A stretch of 64,000 bases of DNA from Elmis aenea (lineage: Eukaryota; Arthropoda; Insecta; Coleoptera; Elmidae), in NCBI GenBank assembly GCA_947652605.1, contig OX393576.1, positions 14,100,575-14,164,574 of the forward strand, in the 5' to 3' direction. Within the stretch, counting starts at the first letter, position 1; every line of letters starts with the position of its first letter. This document shows positions 47,718 through 60,258 of this stretch, one piece after another. The notes beneath the pieces were generated by a model. The model was not told the origin of the DNA and did no database searches. It saw only the letters and a list, made by a program, of their open reading frames with translations. A program made the translations under genes and the position numbers.

Positions 47718-47960
47718 TAAGGCTGCGGTTACAGTACAGCCGTATTCGCGCGAAAGAGCTTCGCGCGTATGCGTCCGTATACGCGCGAATCAAAAAACCA
47801 ATGCAAGCATAAATGAGAGTGGTTTCGGGCGAATTCTCGCTTGTAGTATAACCGCTCTTATATGCTTGCATTGGTTTGTTTCAGTCGCGCGAATACGGAC
47901 GCGTACGCGCGAGGCTCATTCGCGCGAATACGCTTGTAATGAAAACGCAGACTAACGCAT
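47718..47960. mobile_element. CpG-rich short inverted-repeat element
   Basis: About 240 bp in which the palindrome-rich motif ATTCGCGCGAA, with ATACG extensions, recurs on both strands. The left start AGGCTGCGGTTACAG is loosely mirrored at the right. The middle carries CCAATGCAAGCATA and its complement. Ends suggest a hAT-type MITE, but no target duplication was found. Confidence 0.6.
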
Positions 47961-48534
47961 AACCGCTGAGCGTAAATATGAAGTTTTGAAATTGTGACGA
48001 CATTATAAAAACATTTGCTAGGATTTTAACCGAAACAAAAAACTGATGCTTTATTGTCAACATATTTGCACTTCACTTGTTTTTAGTAGTAGATTTATTT
48101 CAGTTAGCAATTTATCATAATAAGCAGGAAGCTGAAATTGCTAACAAAATAAGCTTATATTACCTTTACCACAGGTAACTTTTTTTTTAAAATTGTGTTT
48201 ATGTTAGCTTTAACGGTTTACCGATACAATCCAAGCCTATGGGCATAATAGCGATAAAAATCTTAAGCGTTCTAGGGTGATTTCGTACCACCTTAAAAGT
48301 AGGTTTATGTTGCAAAAGTGCAAAACAAAAACAGGTTTTATATTCAAGGTTAAACGAATAAGCAAGGTCGCATGAATTACTGGATTCGGGAATAGATAAT
48401 GATCCGCAACAAAAAATAAACGAATTAGCTATAGAAGATAACTTTTAGATCACTTAAACATCGGTTTAACTTTCAATTAACAGTTTTTAATACTCTGTAG
48501 TAGCATCTAATTGTAGATTACATACATAAGTTGT
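47961..48534 (+). other. Mxd intron, no recognised feature
   Basis: AT-rich DNA without supported features. Confidence 0.4.
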
Positions 48535-48542
48535 AAGAAGCA

Positions 48543-49357
48543 TAGGGAGTCTCGACAATTTTCGAAGTCCCGGGACTCGAGACTTTTTTTATCAAAGTCC
48601 CGGTAATTCCCGGGACTTCGAGACTTTTACGAATGTTATTTACGTACTGGAAAATGGTGGTATAACCTGTCAAAAATGACAAAAAATTTCACAAATTACA
48701 AGAAATATGATGCAATATTCATATACTGAAAATTCAACGGCGATTTTCACAGTAAAAAATAAATTATTTCTTGACAGTGACATTGTTTCGGAAAGCACCC
48801 GCTACATACTTAAAATTGCTTCTTTGAACGTGTCGTGATCGTGAATCGGTCGTAACAGTTTACAGAACGCGGCTAACTTATACGTCACACATCCATAAAC
48901 AACAAATGATAATTTTTTTGAAAATCAAACTATATTCACGGATATTTTTATTTGAAGCATTTGCTTCATGAATAAAGTATAGTATTAATAGTAGTAGTAT
49001 TATAATTTTTATTTAGTCTTCATTCTACAGTAAATAAAATATATATTTCCAAGTAAATACCTATTTTAAATATACTTAACAATTTTCCATAAACTTTAAA
49101 ACATAACAGGCATAAGTAAAATATATTTTTAATAATAAACTTGGCAATTTTCCTTAAACTTTAAAACATAAAAATATAAAAATATTTTTGCTAAACTCGT
49201 GGCAGTAAAATTTTCAAAAAATTAAAAGTATAAACAATTAATTTCAGAGTTCTGTAACATTTAGTCTCGTCTCGAGTCTCGAACTAAATGTCCCGGGACT
49301 CGAGACTAAGAAAGTCCCGGAAATTCCCGGGACGAAAGTCCCGGGACAGAATCCCTA
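48543..49357. mobile_element. hAT-type element with GTCCCGGGAC subterminal repeats
   Basis: The ends TAGGGAGTCT and AGAATCCCTA are inverted repeats, and an 8-bp duplication AAGAAGCA flanks them (48535-48542, 49358-49365). Both subterminal regions carry clusters of GTCCCGGGAC and CTCGAGAC palindromes, likely transposase-binding sites. The interior is AT-rich and non-coding. Confidence 0.8.
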
Positions 49358-49365
49358 AAGAAGCA

Positions 49366-50640
49366 TATAAAACGAGTGGAAAAGTTGCGCACGGAGTCGC
49401 GTAGCGGCGAGTGCGTATTTCCACGAGTGTGTAATTGCTTTACAGCTCGTGTTATGTAGCATACTTTTTCTACGATCACATAATACCTACGATTTTAACG
49501 GCTTTTTGGCTAATATATATAGATATGTAATTGCGTTGTCTTGTCAATTTTGACGTAAGCCTACTTGACATTTCTAGAGTGTGCGTTTAGTTACCGTGCG
49601 TTATAAGTTATAACTAACTTAAGGCTTGCAGGAAGTGTTGACGTGAGTCTACTTTGATCATTTCTTAAAAAAAACAACTGTGCTTTTTGCTTACCGTGCG
49701 TAAGGACCCACTTACTACGCATGCAGACTGTACGGTAAGAGTAATTTACATTAGTGGTCGTAGAAAAAAATTCTATAATTGTATCCATTTAATTGGTTCA
49801 ACGGAATTGTCGTGTAAATAAATATTTAATAACATTTGTATTTACAGTATGAATTAACCAACCGTGTAAAAGGGAATCCTTGCAAAAGGTAATCGAGTAA
49901 AGAAAAACCGCGTATAAGAAAACCGCGTAAATGGAACAATCACTACTTTTATATGTTATGTTATTTTGCCTCCGTTATATTTTACTTACACATTTATAGG
50001 TATGTACTAAAAGTTAATGGGATACGTACCCAATAACTACAAATGATCTAGCTAATCGGAATAGTCTTTTAGTTAGGTACTCTAAAAGTTTTTCTACGTT
50101 TAAATATATGTAGCGTATTGTGTAATTTTTGTTTAGTCAGTTCGTTTTTTATTCAACACTATAAAAATGTTTATTTACCGTTCAGAATGTGTACTTGGTA
50201 AATGTAAACTTAACGTGTTTGTATTTCATAAATTTTTCAATAATTTATTAAGTATTTAGTCAGTTCAATACCTGAGAACAATGGTGAAATAGAATAATGC
50301 ATATTTCATGACATAAAAAGTATCTCAGAAACATTGCCCAATAGATACATTATTAACACGTTTTATTATGTGTGTACAGAGTGATTGTGTTCCAAGCTTC
50401 TTCACTAGAAACTCTTTTATTGTAAGAGTTGTAAACTTGATTAAATCGATAAAGGTGCATATTTTTGCATTGTATTATGTGAGAAGTTGTGATATAAAAA
50501 TGTATTCAAAACTATTTGGAATCATCAATGAATGTCATAGTAGGGTGGTTCTTAATGATCATTTTTTATGGTGTTTAGTGGGTCACCCCCAATTTTGTTC
50601 TATCTATAGAAAAAACCGTGTTTGTAAAATTTTAGATCAT
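49366..50640 (+). other. Mxd intron, unassigned repeats possible
   Basis: The stretch includes CG-rich phrases (GAGTCGCGTAGCGGCGAG near 49395) and a possible element start CAGAGTGATTG near 50356 after TA, with no right partner found. No gene was supported. Confidence 0.35.
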
Positions 50641-50649
50641 TTGAACAAC

Positions 50650-51090
50650 GTTTAAAGATCGCTAAAATTATTTGTATTTAGCAATATTACGTATGTAAAT
50701 GCGTTAACCCTGGGTTTCAATAAAGGACACAAAAAGTAGACTGCAGAAACACGTTTACTGTTTTCCCTAAATCATTTTAATATGTTGACAACATATAACA
50801 TTATATCACTGAAAAATTAAATTGATTTACAATTTCAGCGCTACCCTGAGGCATTCAAAACAGTCTTTTTAAACAACTTTGACTGCCTTTAACTAGGGAT
50901 AAAATAGCAAATTAACTAAATTTTTCAGTGGTAAATTGTTATAGGTATGTTGTTAACAGATTGAAATAATTAAAGGAAAACAGTAAACTTGTTATTAAAG
51001 TCTACTTTTTTGTGTCCTTTATTAAACCGCAGGCTTAACGCATATACGTAACAATGCTAAATTTCAAACTATTTTAGCGACCTTTAAACA
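50650..51090. mobile_element. Foldback element around 50.9 kb
   Basis: The segments AATAAAGGACACAAAAAGTA and TACTTTTTTGTGTCCTTTAT are complementary. Symmetry extends outward through TTAA to CGCTAAAAT / ATTTTAGCG, giving a hairpin of about 440 bp. TTAA occurs inside both arms, so it is not proof of a piggyBac-type insertion. Non-coding. Confidence 0.65.
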
Positions 51091-51135
51091 TAGCTAAAAT
51101 GACTTGATTTTTTTTGGTGAGAATATGGCAGTATA

Positions 51136-53053
51136 CGGTGATGACAATAATCTACATGTGTTGTATGAGTAACTTTGTTATTATAAGAGTTACATAGTCA
51201 GTTCACTTAAATTAATAAAAAAGTTGAGCAGAATTTCAAGACGAATTTAATGCCATTTTGAGATTTGACCTACATCTACAACTTTTTTAAATATTTTGAA
51301 AAAACTAAAAATCGACGATGTTTTTAATGGTAAATAAATCCATAGCCACCCATGTTAAAATCTAAATATAAAATAATTCCAGCAGATATTTTTACAAGGA
51401 ATTAGAAAAAAAAATCTTAAAAGTCATAACACACTTGATTTTTGAGATGCTTATAAGCCAAACTTGACTTTTAAAAAAAAATAACCATACTTGGCTGTGG
51501 GTTCATTAAAAAAAGTTTTATTTTTTTCGTTTCATTGATGTATAGGTTGTTAGGTTTATCTTTAAAAATAAGTAAGTTATTACAATATTATTGTTTTTGT
51601 TAAGTATAATGAAGGTGGCCATTGAAAAAAAAACATTGCATGAATAAGCTAGCTGTACTTAATGTTTAATGAAACATAAAAAACTGAAACTTATAATCTT
51701 AAAATATTTTTTACATTTCATAATAATTTATTTTTTTCTTGCTATTAGTAATAAATCTAAATTATAACATGTGTTGAAGGTGTAGCCCTATCTCTATGGC
51801 CAATACAAATTTAAGCTCTGTACCTTTCGTAAATAATAAGGTTTTCCTAAGCATATTTTGTTTTATTTGATAAACTGTCCTTAAAATAGCTAATCTTAGT
51901 TCATCGATTGTATTCAACTGTCTTTTTCAGATTATTTACAAAATGTACATATCTCAAATTTGTATTGGCCATAGAGCATGTTATAATTGAGGGGGCCAAT
52001 GCAATAAGTGGACATTTCCACTCTTACCAATTTTACAGGAGAGACAAATAACGTTTTATTGCGTGAAATATTGAGAAAAAAGAATTTTTTCCACATGTAT
52101 AATGATGACTGGTGTTAGAATGTTAAATTAACATATTGTTTGAATATATTTTCATATCAGGTACTTCTACAAATATTAAAATATTTTGGACATGTCCACT
52201 TTATGCCAAGTAATGAGCAAAAAAACAGTAATTTAAAACAATAAAAAATTTCAAAATACTTTTAATTGTTTATTTTATTATTGAAACAAAAAATACATAT
52301 TCTTTATCCTATCTCTATTTACTACAGTAGATGTGCCATTAGTCATTTTACAATTTTGACCTAAAATAGCGTGATACCAAAACCAAAAAAATGCCAATAT
52401 CTTTATAAGTGGATTAACACTGGCGAAAAGTGTACAGTTATGAAACAGGATGATGTACAATTGCCAGATGGACATATCTTGATATATATCTCAATATCAT
52501 TAAAAATGGACATGTCCACTTATTGCATTGTACCCTCAATTATGAGTTAATAGTAATAGCAAGTGAAAAATCGTAAATGTAAAAAAATCTTATATTATTA
52601 AGTTTTTTTTTTGTGTTTAATTAAACACATTTAGTTTGTTTATGTGATTTTTCCCCAAACAACCCATACATTAATGAAACGAGAATTCTCTTTTTAATGA
52701 ACCCACAGCCGACTATGGTTGTCATTTAAAAAAAGTCAAGTTTGGCTTATATCTCAAAAATCAAGTATGCCATGACTTTTTAAATAGTTTTTGCTAATTC
52801 TATGTAAAATTATCTACAGGAATCATTTTTAATATTCATTGCTACATAGCTGGCTATGGAATTATTTACCATTGAAAAAATCGTCTGTTTTCAGTTTTTT
52901 TCAAAATATTTAAAAAAGTTAAAGATGTAGGTCAATTGTCAAAAAGGCATTAAATTGGTCTTGAAATTCTGCCCAACTTTGATAATTTAACCGACTATGT
53001 AACTCTTAAAATAAGAAAGTTACCCATACAACACGTAGATTATAGTCACCCTG
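51136..53053. mobile_element. Foldback element, family H copy 2, with nested insertion
   Basis: The left end CGGTGATGACAATAATCTAC and the right end GATTATAGTCACCCTG pair, with TA outside. The arms share GAGTTACATAGTC/GACTATGTAACTC and long stretches beyond. The 1.9-kb hairpin is split by an unrelated element at 51984-52542. The 28618-29907 element is a rearranged relative. Confidence 0.8.
51984..52542. mobile_element. Nested element with TAATTGAGGG termini
   Basis: TAATTGAGGGGGCCAATGCA at the left and TGCATTGTACCCTCAATTA at the right are inverted repeats, continuing as ATAAGTGGACAT / ATGTCCACTTAT. About 560 bp, non-coding, placed inside the family H foldback. The class is not clear. Confidence 0.65.
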
Positions 53054-54787
53054 TATAGAACAAAACTAGAGGGTGACCAATAAACATTAAAAAAAAATCA
53101 ATAGCTTTTAAGAACCAACCTAATGTCATAGTTAAGATGGCCTCTATATTTAACGCTTAACATCCAGATTTTGACGCATGTTATATGTTTAATTACACTT
53201 ATTTTTAGGCTCACTGTGTTAACTTTACTGCACTAGTTTTATAGAAACGTTCTTTGAACATAAGTTTGAAATGCTGCTTTGTAAAATAACAATTTAGTTA
53301 GTTACATTCTGCAAGATACTTATATTTGTGGAAGAATGAGGTCGAAATAATAAACGGTACTATGTAGTCGCATCATAAACTTTTTTAGTACTGTTTATAG
53401 TACCTACTTGTTATTGTTTACTTTCACAACTTGGTAGCTATTTGGATGTGTTATTGATTACTTTCATGTTTATGTATGCGCGGTGCTCAGTTAACGTATC
53501 GTGTTTTTTTTGTTTTTAATTCAAATTATGCATTTTTAATTGACTTCATTAATCAAACAACCCAGATAAGAGTTTTGTATCAGTAAGCTTTCATAACATA
53601 TTACAAAATTAATTTCGCAATATTCTGTGAACGCTCATATTAATCAATTTATATTTGAATATGTTATTCTTTTCCACGATTTTTCCAGTACTTTTTTTAG
53701 GCAAAACTTCATTAAGTCTTGTTGACTTCTCTAATTATACGTAGCTTAGAATTTTAGAACTTAATAGTTCTAAGTTATCCAGTACGGACATTACGATAAA
53801 TTACTTTCGTTATTAACATGAAAACTGCTGTACTAATCGACCTAAGAACGTTGTATTATAATTAAAAAGTTATCAGATGCTTTTTATAGCAACATAAATA
53901 GGTATTCGCTTTCGATTTGTCCGAAAAAGTTCGTTACTTTAAACCTGCAATTAGACGTACAAACAAAATGTAACGTATAATTTATTTTCACTCAACAAAA
54001 AGTAATTCTTTATATCGACAATTTCGATTTAGAATTTATTTACGCTGTACAATAACAAATTGCATCACTGGGCTATATAAAATAGTGTAATACGAATGCC
54101 AACATGTAAAATTCTAATTTTGTTGCTCAGAGGATATGTAAATAAATAATTCAAATAGTTGTATAAGTCGCTCTTTTAGATAATCGCAAAAGTAATTAAA
54201 AATGATATACACCTACGTAATAAAGTTAATTAATAAATACGTATTAAAAAACAAAAGACAATTACAAACAGCAACGCTTTTACTCAAATAAGTTTAAAAA
54301 TGTCGTGTAACATTTTGTGTCGTCTTTGTGACAGAACTGGGTGTTTGTTATCAAGGGCGTCCGCTAGAGGCGACACAAACTATTACTCTCTGCGATTGTA
54401 ACCCGTCTATTTCATTTACTTGTTGGACGGTAATCTACTACAGAGTTTAAAACGTTGATTTCGTTGTTTTTCATTCATCTTCTTTAATTTAAACTGTTTT
54501 AGCAACGTTAAAAATATAAACAAACACATATAGGACGATATGCTTTAAAACAAAGTGTAGAATACATACTAAATTCTAGGTGATTGTGTAACCAGTCTTT
54601 TGTAAAGACCGCAAGCTTGAACTTTGCAGCATAGCACAAAAAGATTATTTAACCTTATTTGTCTGTTGTATTGCTTTTGCTATTGTGCTCATGGCTGGCT
54701 CGAGAATTTCTACGACCAGCTCCACAAATTAAATGAAATAGTTTCAAATATTGTAAGTGTTTCTTTGAACTGAATTAAATTTGATCC
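53054..54787 (+). other. Mxd intron, no recognised feature
   Basis: AT-rich DNA. No gene, RNA or convincing repeat. Confidence 0.4.
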
Positions 54788-55109
54788 CTCTAGACCAGAG
54801 GTTCCCAATCTTTTTAAGATATTGTACCGGTTTGTAGTAGACAATATGGTGGCGTACCAGTAAGTAAATATTTTTGGAAAAACGGGCCCAGCAAAAATAT
54901 TCCTGAATTCTCAGTGATGACTTTTTTTTGTCGCTTGTCTCTCTCAAATATTTTGTCGAGCAAAAAAAAGACTAATCCTACAATAAAACTTTCCTAAATT
55001 CCCAACTGATGACCTTCTTTTTAGGTAAATATTTTGGAAACAGAATGCAATGCTATATGTACAATTGTAATAAAAACAATTTAATTCGTAATAGTTATTT
55101 ATGTATCAA

Positions 55110-55206
55110 GGCCAAAAAGTGTAACTTTTTCGGTCGCGTCTGGTTTGCTGGCCGAGACGTAGTCGAGGCCAGCAAACAGGCAAGGCCGAAAAAGTACGTT
55201 TTGGCC
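55110..55206. repeat. Palindrome, GGCCAAAA...TTTTGGCC
   Basis: Arms of about 40 bases (including ACTTTTTCGG and GTTTGCTGGCC) around a 13-base loop form a stable hairpin. It shares the phrase ACTTTTTCGGCC with the next palindrome, so the two probably belong to one element. Confidence 0.75.
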
Positions 55207-55324
55207 GAGGTGCATATTACATTTTTTGTGCGATCGAATTAAAAACAATTTGAATTTTTAGTAATTTTCAAAATTATAGGTTAGAAACTACGTGACATTC
55301 TGTCACTGACAGCTGACGGCGTAT

Positions 55325-55451
55325 GTACTGCATTACCGGCCCTCTCCTTAGCAACGGCCGTAAAAGTTACTTTTTCGGCCGTTGCTAAGGGTAACGGCCT
55401 GAAAAGTACCTTTTACGGCCGTTGCTAAGGATAGGGCCGGTAATGCAGTAC
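55325..55451. repeat. Palindrome rich in GGCCGTTGCTAAGG
   Basis: A 127-bp near-perfect palindrome bounded by GTACTGCATTACCGGCCCT and its complement. CGGCCGTTGCTAAGG or its complement occurs three times, plus a shorter CGGCC variant. Outside it, CGATCG and CAGCTG motifs are also mirrored (55230 versus 55493), suggesting a parent element spanning roughly 55219-55507. Confidence 0.75.
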
Positions 55452-55548
55452 TTTATGGTTGCTAACGCGTCCGTCAAACAGCTGTTTCTAGTACGATCGC
55501 ACAAAAATACTTTTATTACACTAAATATAAATGCATGTGTATCATAAA

Positions 55549-56433
55549 CAGGGTGTTTCTTAAATATTGCGAAAAAATTCAGATGGTGATTCCGTATCAA
55601 AAATTAAGGGGAGTCTTTCATATTTTTTTTTCCTTAGCTGTCTCCTTTCTGAGTTAAATAAAGGATGGTGCTTTATTTTATATCTCAAATTTGGATAAAG
55701 TAGAAGAATGATATTTGGTGGATGTTTTATACTTAGCAAAAGGTTTCCCATAGTAATATTTTCGATCATCTTCCACCTTCACAGGGGGCTGAAAAGTGCG
55801 ACCCCTGTTGTTTTTTTTTATCAGAACTTTTTGGTAGGTAGTCAAAATTTTGCAATATTTTTTTTTAAATTGATTTATTTAGAAACTTTTTTTGTTCTTT
55901 ATTTGTTCTCGTAAACCCTACCGTTTTTGAGTAAAAAATAAAACAAACTATGGCAATGGCAACCACCAAAATGAGTCGTTTTATCTTGAAATATTTGATA
56001 GATTATGTTGACTTGTTTTATTTTTTACTTAAAAACAGTAGGTTTTACGAGAACAACTAAAGAACAAAAAAGTTTGTAGATAAATCAATCTTCCAAAAAA
56101 AAAGTTTAAAATTGCAAAAGTTCAACCCACCAAAAAGTTCTGGAAAAAAAACAACAGGGGTCGCATTTTTCAGCCCCCTGTAAAGGTGGGAGATGATTGA
56201 AAATATTACTATGGGAAACCTTTTACTAAGTATAAAACATCTACCAAATATCATTCTTCTACATTTATCCAAATTTGAGAAATAAAATAAAAACCTAATT
56301 TTACGCACCTCTTTAGGGGGGTGTAACTTCGAAAAGAGACATCTAAGAAAAAAAAATTATATGAAAGACCCTCCTTAATTTTCAATAAGGAATCACCGCC
56401 TGAATTTTTTTGCAGTATTTAAGAAACACCCTG
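55549..56433. mobile_element. Foldback element, family V, complete copy
   Basis: CAGGGTGTTTCTTAAATATT is mirrored by AATACTGCAAAAAA-type and TTAAGAAACACCCTG sequence at the right. Arms of about 400 bases include AAAGGTGGGAGATGATTGAA and its complement. It lies inside the hAT element at 54796-56842. The copy at 38119-38381 is one arm of the same family. Confidence 0.8.
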
Positions 56434-56850
56434 CATAGATATAATAATACTCCTAATTCTAATTATTGTAATTAATGTGAGGCGCAACGCCTGTTTGCTT
56501 TTTATCAGTGTAGAAATATCTAGTTTAATTTTGATCAGTTTATGGCGAACATCAGACTCAAAATTAAGCAATGATTGGTTATTTTATTTTCGGTCTGAAA
56601 TTAGCGGACATCAATCATTTTCGACCACCCGATATAAACCGATAATTATTTTAAATGTACATATGTGTCTACAAATCCTTCACTATCTTCTTCTACTTCT
56701 ACACGCATGTGATATCATCACATAACATAGATGCTTTATAAAAAAAAATTGAAAAATTATTATTTAATTTGCTTATCGCGTACCGGTAGCTTGACATTCG
56801 CGTACCGGGACCGGTACGCGTACCACGGATTGGGAACGCCTGCTCTAGAC

Positions 56851-58425
56851 TCTAGGCACTAGAGTTATGTTCAATGTTACTAGTAACGCGTTGTGTTTAA
56901 TACCGAGCTCCCACTGACGAGGACGTGGCATTTTTGTGCAATAACCAGACTCTGAAGTGCATTAACACAGAAAAACAGAAATATTAAGGGTTGTTAAATC
57001 ATAAAATGCCCACCTCTAATTATATGGATGCTGTCCAACATTAAATACTTCAGTTTCGTGTTACCTTTCGCTGTTATTTCGGTGGCCGCCCGGCCTTAAG
57101 AAAATATATTATAAAGTTTGTTCTAAAACTTGTCTGTTATTGAATTTTACTCTGTATTTTTCTAACAAGCAATTTTTAAGGTGACGTCATTGTAAGTTCT
57201 GCCCATTCAATTTTTTCATGGCTTAATACAGGAATTATTATTGTAAGAAATAAAATTGAATTAACAAGAGTTATAAAAATTTTGCTTATTTTATTGCCAA
57301 TAAAATTCTTTTATGTTAAAAAGTTATCGTGGATAAATTTACTTATCCATGGTAGTAGATATATTTGTGTAAGGTTGGATTGTACAAACGTTGCTGCTAA
57401 AGTAACAACAATTATGTAATTTTGTTACCGAGAGTTATTCCACAATTAAATTTTGACGTAGCTTTGTGCAACCGGACCCTAACGCTGCTTCAAAATTTAA
57501 CGGTTGATTAACTATTCAGTATTCACTATTGAGCAACATTATTGTTGTTACTATGAAAACGATGTCTGATGGCTTCGTGAACTTTAAGTAAGCTTTTTGC
57601 AACCAGACCTTTAAAATTTAAGGGTTGATTAACTTATCACATAAGCAAATTCATTGTTGTTACTGTGGAAACGATGTCTGATGGCTCCGTTAACCTTAAG
57701 TAAGCTTTGTGCAACCGCACTTAGTGTTCTGAAACAAATTTTGAACTACAAATTTCTATAATTGTATTATAGTATAGATACAAAATGGGATGATAAAGTG
57801 AAGTTAGTTTATCAGTGTTTGTTATTATCGTAATTAGCATTTATTGATCAATTCTGAACAGTCTGAAAGCCTTGAAAATATTCCTAGTAGACATTTTGAC
57901 TGTGACGTCTGCGTCATAGTTGTTTATCGTAATGAACTATTAAAACAATACAGTATCAAGTAGGCAGGCACTCGTTTATAATTGTAACTTAATACTTTTG
58001 GATAAACGGTGCGATAAAGTTTATCGACATCTGGCTACGAGTTTCAAATGCCAAGGTTATATTTGTATATGTAAACACTAAACACGCTTTTCAAGTATTG
58101 CTGATAATTCTTATCAGCTCTTTAAACTCAACCTTGCAACTAATGGCAAAAAAGTAGTTGTTTTTTATTCTGGGAATGTCGAATGCATTATGTCGGTGAT
58201 AGCCTGCTACACCGCCAACATGTTAATAATCTCTGTACATATTGTATGTTTGCATGTGTGTGTGTTGTTAAGCCTGCAGTATTTTACGGGTGTATTCAAC
58301 GGTCTGGTTACTTATTTATTTAAAGCTTATCAAATCGATAATTCAAAATGATATCACGCATTTTATCTAAGTAATCGGTCAATATCCCCAAAAGTCACCT
58401 GTTGAGATAAATTACTCCGTTTATT
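56851..58425 (+). other. Mxd intron, with one tandem duplication
   Basis: AT-rich DNA with no gene, apart from the duplication listed at 57466-57716. Confidence 0.4.
57466..57716 (+). repeat. Two-copy tandem duplication, ~125 bp units
   Basis: The phrase GTGCAACC, then AAAATTTAA, GGTTGATTAACT, GTTGTTACT and GAAAACGATGTCTGATGGC, occurs twice in the same order with some divergence. A third GTGCAACCG closes the array. Confidence 0.65.
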
Positions 58426-59325
58426 AAGCCCGTGTGACACGGTATAGTTTTCTGTACAGAAAATAATACAGAATATCTTGTATTGTTTTTCTTGTACAGA
58501 TTTCAATATAGACTTCCAAACGTTTAAAACTGTGTGTGACACGGAGACATATTTTATATACAATTTACTACCCATGCACATGCGCCTAAACAGTATAAAC
58601 ACAGATAAGGCCCAAACAGAATGCGAGTTTCGGGTTTTGAGTTTTGGGTATTGATGGTAGAAGTACAGAATACAAAGAAAGAATTGATAGGGGTGGTAGT
58701 GGCATATGGCTCGAATGAGAATGCGGCAGAAGAGGATAAGAGTAGTGGTATACTACGGTTCCTGCGACAGTTCGATAGCATGTCCATCCGGAGCTTACTA
58801 TCGATGTTTGAAGGTCGCGAAGAAGTCTTCTCCGGATGAATATGCCGTCGAACTGTCGCACGAACCGTAGTATACCACTACTGTTATCCTCTTCTGCCGC
58901 ATTCTCATTCGAGCCATATGCCACTACCACCCCTATCAATTATTTCTTTGTAATCTGTACTTCTACCTATATGCACTCCCTCTAAAACAAGGTATTTATC
59001 CCTTGTAATTGCCATTTTAAACAATAACATCATCCTACTTCGGATTACCAAGAATTAACTGTTAACAGGAATTTCTATTGCTTTTATTTCCTTTAGCTGC
59101 AGATGTTCAAAATCAGCCGCTATTATTCACGAACTGAATGCGCATCTGTAGCACGCCCTTTCTGTATCAAAACTTATATGGAAATAGGACAAGTCGTATA
59201 GTATTTTCTGTGCAAGAAACTATACAGAATTTTGTACGAAAAACCTGTATGACACGATATAAGATTTTCTGTATAGTATTTGGTACAGATTTCTATATAG
59301 AAAACTATACCGTGTCACACGGGCT
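58426..59325. mobile_element. Double-palindrome element with GTGTGACACGG ends
   Basis: The outer ends AAGCCCGTGTGACACGGTAT and its complement are nearly perfect, and inside them a second long palindrome (about 58625-58975) has arms of about 150 bases carrying GGGGTGGTAGTGGCATATGG and its complement. The open frame on the minus strand (58939-58586) runs through this palindrome and is not a known protein. A 3-bp TAA/TTA-type target is possible, which would suggest PIF/Harbinger, but it is not certain. Confidence 0.7.
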
Positions 59326-60258
59326 TTACAGATGTGATTTATTTGTTTTTATTTATAAAATATAATGGTTGAAAATAATAAAAAATGTCAAAAACCCATC
59401 TTGTATACTTAAAATTCACTTAAAAGTTTGTTTGATATGGAATTTAATTAGGTGCCCATAGGAAATAAAAAACTTGACTATTGCCTTTAAAAAACTAAGT
59501 AGGTTCGGTCAGTTCTAATAGCGGCATGCGATTAGGCGTTTACCTAACCTACGAATACCAAATTATTATTTTTTAAATAGAAAATCTTAGGTGTTTAATA
59601 AAACTTGCAATTTAAATTTATTAGATTTTTCAGGATACATCAAGAAGTGGGCGCAATATGCACCACTTAATTAGGATTGTTGCTAAACACATAAAAACAC
59701 TTAATCTAACCAAACTCTTATCTCTTAACGGTTTCTGAAATCCCCTTGTTCTTTATGATGAACAAGTATCGTGTAAATTTTTCATACGACTTCAAGAAAA
59801 AACGTAAAGGGAAGTCATTAGTGTCATTTAGCTTGACAACAGTCTTAACGGCCTCCTAATTTTATAATACGCAATACTTAAAGAGCCTCATTTTAAATTA
59901 AAGGGGCAGCTTTTGGTCGTCAAAATTTTGGGGGTACCTTTTTTAAAGTTTTTTTTTCTCGTTAATATGCTGCAACCAAAGATTAAGTAGTTATGAAAGT
60001 TCTAAATAATTTATATCTTAAAATGGAATGTTCAACGTTAGTGGATACATTTAAAATAAACAAACACGCCGAATTTATTGCTTAATTATGTTTAAAAAAC
60101 ATTTGTGTTGATTGGCATTAATTGCTAATGTAATACTTATCAGAAATTCTTTTGTAAATATACGCAACATATGCATTTAATTTAACAAAGTAATTTTTAG
60201 TATCGAAGTCTTACAAAACACTTAAGTATTAACATCTTTATATTGAATGTGTCTTATA
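59326..60258 (+). other. Mxd intron, no recognised feature
   Basis: AT-rich DNA, no supported gene or repeat. Confidence 0.4.

Larger units (their letters stand above)
54796..56842. mobile_element. hAT-type element, 2.05 kb, with nested insertions
   Basis: The terminal repeats CAGAGGTTCCCAATC and GATTGGGAACGCCTG are bounded by a perfect 8-bp duplication CTCTAGAC (54788-54795, 56843-56850). Subterminal GTACCGG-type motifs occur at both ends. No transposase reading frame survives. The interior contains palindromes at 55110-55206 and 55325-55451 and a complete foldback element at 55549-56433. Confidence 0.88.

Noticed and set aside
50704..51038. TTAA-flanked piggyBac-type MITE
   Set aside because: TTAA occurs on both sides of mirrored CCCTGGGTTT/AAACCGCAGG sequence, but the inverted symmetry continues well outside TTAA, so it is better read as an internal part of a larger foldback.
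58586..58939. 118-codon minus-strand gene
   Set aside because: It runs through a palindrome and is mirrored on the other strand; no recognisable domain.
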